Source of the DNA: Chloroflexota bacterium
GTDB taxonomy: Bacteria; Chloroflexota; Dehalococcoidia; Plut-88900
Direction: 5' to 3'
Length of the DNA stretch: 7,674 nucleotides
Assembly: GCA_022572865.1 (NCBI GenBank)
Contig: JACZVB010000055.1
Coordinates: 1-7,674 of the forward strand
Below are positions 5,310-7,674 of this stretch, in pieces. The notes beneath the pieces are model-generated. The model saw nothing but the letters and a program-made list of their open reading frames with translations. It did not search any database and had not been told where the DNA came from. A program made the translations under genes and the position numbers. Each line of letters starts with the position of its first letter. The stretch's first letter is position 1.

Positions 5310-6725
5310 TTACTGGGCAGTGAGGTCTACCCACCGCTCGAACTGGACGTCGTATGTGTCTCCGCTGTAGATCTCGTCTTCCAGGATGGCGAAGCCGATG
5401 TTGGCCGCCGAGGAGGGAAGCTGGTCCCTAACTTCGTCGTACGCTGCGTCGTCCAGGAAGGGCAGAGACTCTATGTTGACGGGCCCGTAGGTTATGAACA
5501 GGCTTATCCTGGCGTTGATCTCCGGGAAGGAGGTCCAGGCTATGAAGAGCTCGGCCAGCTCATATTTATTGAGGTCGTCATCCTTCAGCCCCTTGACGAT
5601 GATCCAGGAATCGGTGGAGAGCAGGTGGCCACATGTCCAGCAGATCTTGAGGGGCGCGCCCTCCTGTTGGGCGTCGAAGATTCTCCCGTTCCAGGCGGTG
5701 CACATGTCCACCTCGCCGCTGATGAGGAACTGGGGACAGTCTGAGCCCGTTTGCCAGAGCACGCTATTCTCGTCTGTGTGCTCCGCAAGGAAGGCCCAGG
5801 ACTCTTCTACAGCCTCGTCGGTTAAGGCCGAGAGGGATGCCCTGCCCTCGCGCGTGTCCAGCAGCTCTGGATGCAATGCAAGCTGGGCGAACCTGAGCAT
5901 GTGGTTGTGGTAGTAGGGCCAGGACCGGCGGCCGGGGAACTTGTCGGTGTCGAAGAAGTCCATCATGGTGGTGGGCTGTGGGCCGCCATCGGGGTAGGTC
6001 TCGGTGCTGTAGGCGATGACCGAGGACCATGTGATGCCGCCGCCGCCCGCGTAGGGGGTCAGCTTCAGGACTTCGAAGAAGTTGCGGCGGTCTACGACGG
6101 TTAAGTCCAGCTCCTCCGGCACGTCCTGGAAACCGAAGAAGAAGTCGCCGCCCACATCGGCTACATGCCATGAGACGTTGCCGGTCTCGGCCATGACCCG
6201 TAGCTTGGCGTAGGAGTTGGGGCTGTCCTCAATTATGTCGATTCCGAACTTGTCCTGGAAGGGGATGATGTAGGCCTGCCGCTGGGCCGCCTGATAGGCG
6301 CCGCCCCAGGAAACAAACACGAAGTCTTCACCCCGGTGCTTCTCCAACTCGGCCTCGATCTCTGCCAGGGTGGCGGGGTTGTCCAGCGTCCACTCGGACC
6401 TGTCCCTCAGGCCGGTGGAGGGCGCCGCCGTGGGCGCAGGCGCTGCAGGCACCGCCGTGGGCGCAGGCGCCCCAGGCACCGCCGTAGGTGCAGGCGCTCC
6501 AGGCACCGCCGTGGGTGCAGGCGCTGCCGGTACCACCGTAGGCAGTGGACCCGACGGTATACCGGGTATGGCCGTTGGCGCAGGCACCGCCGTAGCGGGC
6601 CTGGGGGTGGCGTCCTCGCCACATGCGGCCGCTATCAACAGTACCAATACAAGTATGCTAAGCACTCCCAGGAGGGTATATCGCCTGGATATACGCTTCC
6701 GGAGTGTCTTTCTAAGATATTCCAT
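5310..6725 (-). CDS. Extracellular solute-binding lipoprotein of a PotD-like ABC transporter
   Basis: This 471-residue protein starts at ATG 6725 behind AAGGAG (6740-6735, nine-base spacing). A basic N-terminus (residues 5-15) and hydrophobic stretch (17-34) end in the lipobox LIAAAC, with C35 as the lipidated cysteine, so it is anchored outside the membrane. Residues 40-103 are a Pro/Ala/Thr linker built from an APAPTAVPG-type repeat. From about residue 130 the fold is that of family-1 binding proteins for polyamines and related cations: FVFVSWGGAYQAAQRQAYIIPF, then PNSYAKLRVMAETGNVSWHVADV, TPYAGGGGITWSSVIAYS, and a C-terminal SDSWIIVKGL-like strand (TDSWIIVKGL). It should deliver substrate to the fused permease at 2194-3957. 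Cysteines 330, 342, 362 and 365 (CWTC) are unusual for the family and may form disulfides. Spermidine/putrescine specificity is a family guess only. Confidence 0.9.
   Translation of the reverse strand: MEYLRKTLRKRISRRYTLLGVLSILVLVLLIAAACGEDATPRPATAVPAPTAIPGIPSGPLPTVVPAAPAPTAVPGAPAPTAVPGAPAPTAVPAAPAPTAAPSTGLRDRSEWTLDNPATLAEIEAELEKHRGEDFVFVSWGGAYQAAQRQAYIIPFQDKFGIDIIEDSPNSYAKLRVMAETGNVSWHVADVGGDFFFGFQDVPEELDLTVVDRRNFFEVLKLTPYAGGGGITWSSVIAYSTETYPDGGPQPTTMMDFFDTDKFPGRRSWPYYHNHMLRFAQLALHPELLDTREGRASLSALTDEAVEESWAFLAEHTDENSVLWQTGSDCPQFLISGEVDMCTAWNGRIFDAQQEGAPLKICWTCGHLLSTDSWIIVKGLKDDDLNKYELAELFIAWTSFPEINARISLFITYGPVNIESLPFLDDAAYDEVRDQLPSSAANIGFAILEDEIYSGDTYDVQFERWVDLTAQ
6423..6557 (-). repeat. 27-bp tandem repeat encoding the Pro/Ala/Thr lipoprotein linker
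   Basis: Four near-identical 27-base units occupy 6423-6449, 6450-6476, 6477-6503 and 6504-6530; a diverged fifth follows at 6531-6557. Each encodes nine residues of the APAPTAVPG/A type. Since the unit is a multiple of three, copy-number change would lengthen or shorten the linker without shifting the frame. Confidence 0.85.
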
Positions 6726-6740
6726 TCTCTTCTGCTCCTT

Positions 6741-6818
6741 TCACTGATATGGCTGGTGCCTAAGGTTTACCGGGGGCTGATTTGCCCACTGGCCTCTGCT
6801 CAGGTTGAGTCCATACAT
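6741..6818 (-). CDS. Possible 25-codon upstream reading frame in the binding-protein leader
   Basis: On the minus strand an AGGAGG (6825-6820) precedes two overlapping ATGs. The first (6818-6816) opens 25 codons, beginning MYGLNLSRGQW, and ends at TGA 6743-6741, whose final A overlaps the Shine-Dalgarno sequence of the lipoprotein gene. The second ATG (6814-6812) has better spacing but gives only MDST before a stop. Either could couple leader translation to lipoprotein translation. The 1-base spacing for the longer frame is poor, so this is tentative. Confidence 0.25.
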   Translation of the reverse strand: MYGLNLSRGQWANQPPVNLRHQPYQ

Positions 6819-6986
6819 ACCTCCTGTTCTATCCTGGCCTTTTAGATAGATGAGCGGTAATAAGGAGTAGTTCATCCCCCGGCCAACGGGCTACCTTGAT
6901 GCGGTTGCCTTTGCTGCCCAGTGAGTTGGTTTATGCTTTATTCTCTTGTCAGTAATCGCTCACATACTTATTGGTAACGAAATATG
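6819..6986 (-). other. Long 5' leader of the binding-protein mRNA
   Basis: If transcription starts near 6986, the message carries about 260 untranslated bases before ATG 6725. Apart from the small reading frame and the AGGAGG site, it holds two AGGCCAG copies about 45 bases apart and a GC-rich patch near 6873-6890. I cannot assign a known riboswitch class. Confidence 0.3.
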
Positions 6987-6992
6987 GCGCGA

Positions 6993-7021
6993 ATTATAAG
7001 AAGACCGCCGTGTCAAGTCAA
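6993..7021 (-). promoter_or_regulatory. Near-consensus sigma70 promoter for the binding lipoprotein gene
   Basis: The minus strand carries TTGACT (7021-7016), an exact 17-base spacer and a perfect TATAAT (6998-6993). It points toward the lipoprotein gene, and no other convincing promoter lies closer to that start. Confidence 0.7.
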
Positions 7022-7197
7022 TGGCCTCCTATGTCACGTTAGCCTGGTTGATGAGACACCGGTCGCGGTCATGGCGTCTGTTGCTATATAGACGGTAACG
7101 TTGAATGTGAATAAAGGTTTACAAAAACTCTGTAGTCTGACCCCGGATGCAAGCGCTCACAGAGTAGATGTTTAATGTGGCCTTGAACGGTGCGCCT

Positions 7198-7226
7198 TTG
7201 ACACTCTTTCAGCCCCTACATAGAAT
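7198..7226 (+). promoter_or_regulatory. Near-consensus sigma70 promoter for the SDR gene
   Basis: A perfect TTGACA (7198-7203), a 17-base spacer and TAGAAT (7221-7226) point toward the dehydrogenase gene. Transcription would start near 7233, leaving a leader of about 30 bases. The divergent promoter at 6993-7021 is about 180 bases away. Confidence 0.7.
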
Positions 7227-7262
7227 GGGTTCACTTTCAAATTCGCGGGGTATACCAGCACA

Positions 7263-7674
7263 ATGGCTAAAAACCTCTTCGACCTGAGGGGCAGGGTCTC
7301 CATGATAACGGGCGCTTCCGCCGGTCTGGGGGTGATATTTGCCGAGGCCCTGGCCGAGGCCGGCTCAGACCTGGCCATCTGTGCCCGCAGGCAGAACAAG
7401 CTGGAGGAGACCGCGGCCCGAGTCCGCTCCCTGGGCCGCAGGTGCCTGGCCATCCGGGCCGACGTGACCCGGCGAGATGAGGTCGAAGGTTTCCTCCGCA
7501 GGACCCTTCAGGAGTACGGCAAGGTGGATATCCTGGTGAACAATGCCGGAGTCACCCTGGCGGATGCCAAGCTGGCAGACAATGTTGACTGGGATGTCCA
7601 TCGGCGAATTATGGAGGGTAACCTTACCAGCGCTTCCCTGTGCTCCTATATCATCGGGCGGGAGATGCTGGCCC
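7263..7674 (+). CDS. Short-chain dehydrogenase/reductase (SDR), N-terminal part (3' end outside window)
   Basis: ATG 7263 opens a frame of 137 codons that runs off the window. It begins MAKNLFDLRGRVSMITGASA. The classical SDR Rossmann motif TGASAGLG is at residues 16-23, ADV at 66-68 contacts the adenine, NNAG is at 93-96, and N120 is at the position of the structural/catalytic Asn. The active-site Ser and YxxxK lie beyond the edge. CARRQNK (40-46) after the second strand suggests NADP(H), by the family rule that basic residues there bind the 2'-phosphate. No strong Shine-Dalgarno is seen: only GGGG twelve bases before the ATG. Oxidation or reduction of a small alcohol/ketone is expected; the substrate cannot be told, and FabG-like, gluconate-5-dehydrogenase-like and other classical SDRs all remain possible. 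Confidence 0.9.
   Translation, partial: MAKNLFDLRGRVSMITGASAGLGVIFAEALAEAGSDLAICARRQNKLEETAARVRSLGRRCLAIRADVTRRDEVEGFLRRTLQEYGKVDILVNNAGVTLADAKLADNVDWDVHRRIMEGNLTSASLCSYIIGREMLA

Noticed and set aside
6423..6557. The 27-base repeats as a CRISPR array
   Set aside because: The units are contiguous, without spacers, and code in frame for a protein linker.
6336..6845. Plus-strand Arg/Gly-rich frame across the lipoprotein start
   Set aside because: Its low-complexity sequence is the antisense of the 27-bp repeat, and the opposite strand has the lipobox and ribosome-binding site.
7172..7453. Minus-strand frame opposite the SDR gene
   Set aside because: It is a shadow of the SDR reading frame, which carries TGxxxGxG and NNAG motifs.

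Overview
This is a GC-rich bacterial window with four apparently complete genes on the minus strand between two plus-strand genes cut by the window edges. The long Pro/Ala/Thr linker on a lipoprotein, the spermidine/putrescine-type transporter and the well-formed sigma70-type promoters fit a Chloroflexota (Dehalococcoidia or SAR202-like) genome. That placement is inference from overall style; no marker gene is present.

Layout. 1-769 (+) is the C-terminal part of a MetE-like, cobalamin-independent methionine synthase-type protein, open at the left edge. It converges on 2017-827 (-), which I read as one 396-residue protein: an N-terminal glutaredoxin/mycoredoxin domain fused to a thioredoxin-reductase-like flavoprotein. 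An in-frame TGA at 1976-1978 falls exactly where the first active-site cysteine belongs (W-[TGA]-P-Y-C). It is followed by a hairpin with the spacing and loop of a bacterial SECIS element, and only the upstream ATG has a good Shine-Dalgarno site. This looks like a selenocysteine (UPYC) glutaredoxin-thioredoxin reductase fusion, and it is the main discovery candidate here. A conventional gene caller would miss the first 74 codons.

3957-2194 (-) is a double-length ABC permease with PotB-like and PotC-like halves. A terminator-like hairpin with seven U's sits in its leader and overlaps the most upstream start codon. 4833-4360 (-) is a small acidic exported protein of unknown function with its own promoter and a strong 3' hairpin. 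6725-5310 (-) is a PotD-like substrate-binding lipoprotein with a 27-bp tandem repeat encoding its linker, a strong 3' hairpin, and a near-consensus promoter about 270 bases upstream, leaving a long leader with a possible 25-codon upstream reading frame. 7263 to the end (+) is the N-terminal part of a short-chain dehydrogenase/reductase, divergent from the transporter and served by a near-consensus promoter.

Working together. The binding lipoprotein and fused permease should form one uptake system for a polyamine or other small organic solute, although no ATPase gene is in the window and the genes look like separate transcription units. The redox fusion would pass electrons from a nicotinamide cofactor through FAD and the CATC disulfide to the Sec/Cys pair of its own glutaredoxin domain. 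The three long non-coding stretches (3958-4359, 4834-5309, 6726-7262) hold promoters, hairpins and one possible decayed reading frame.
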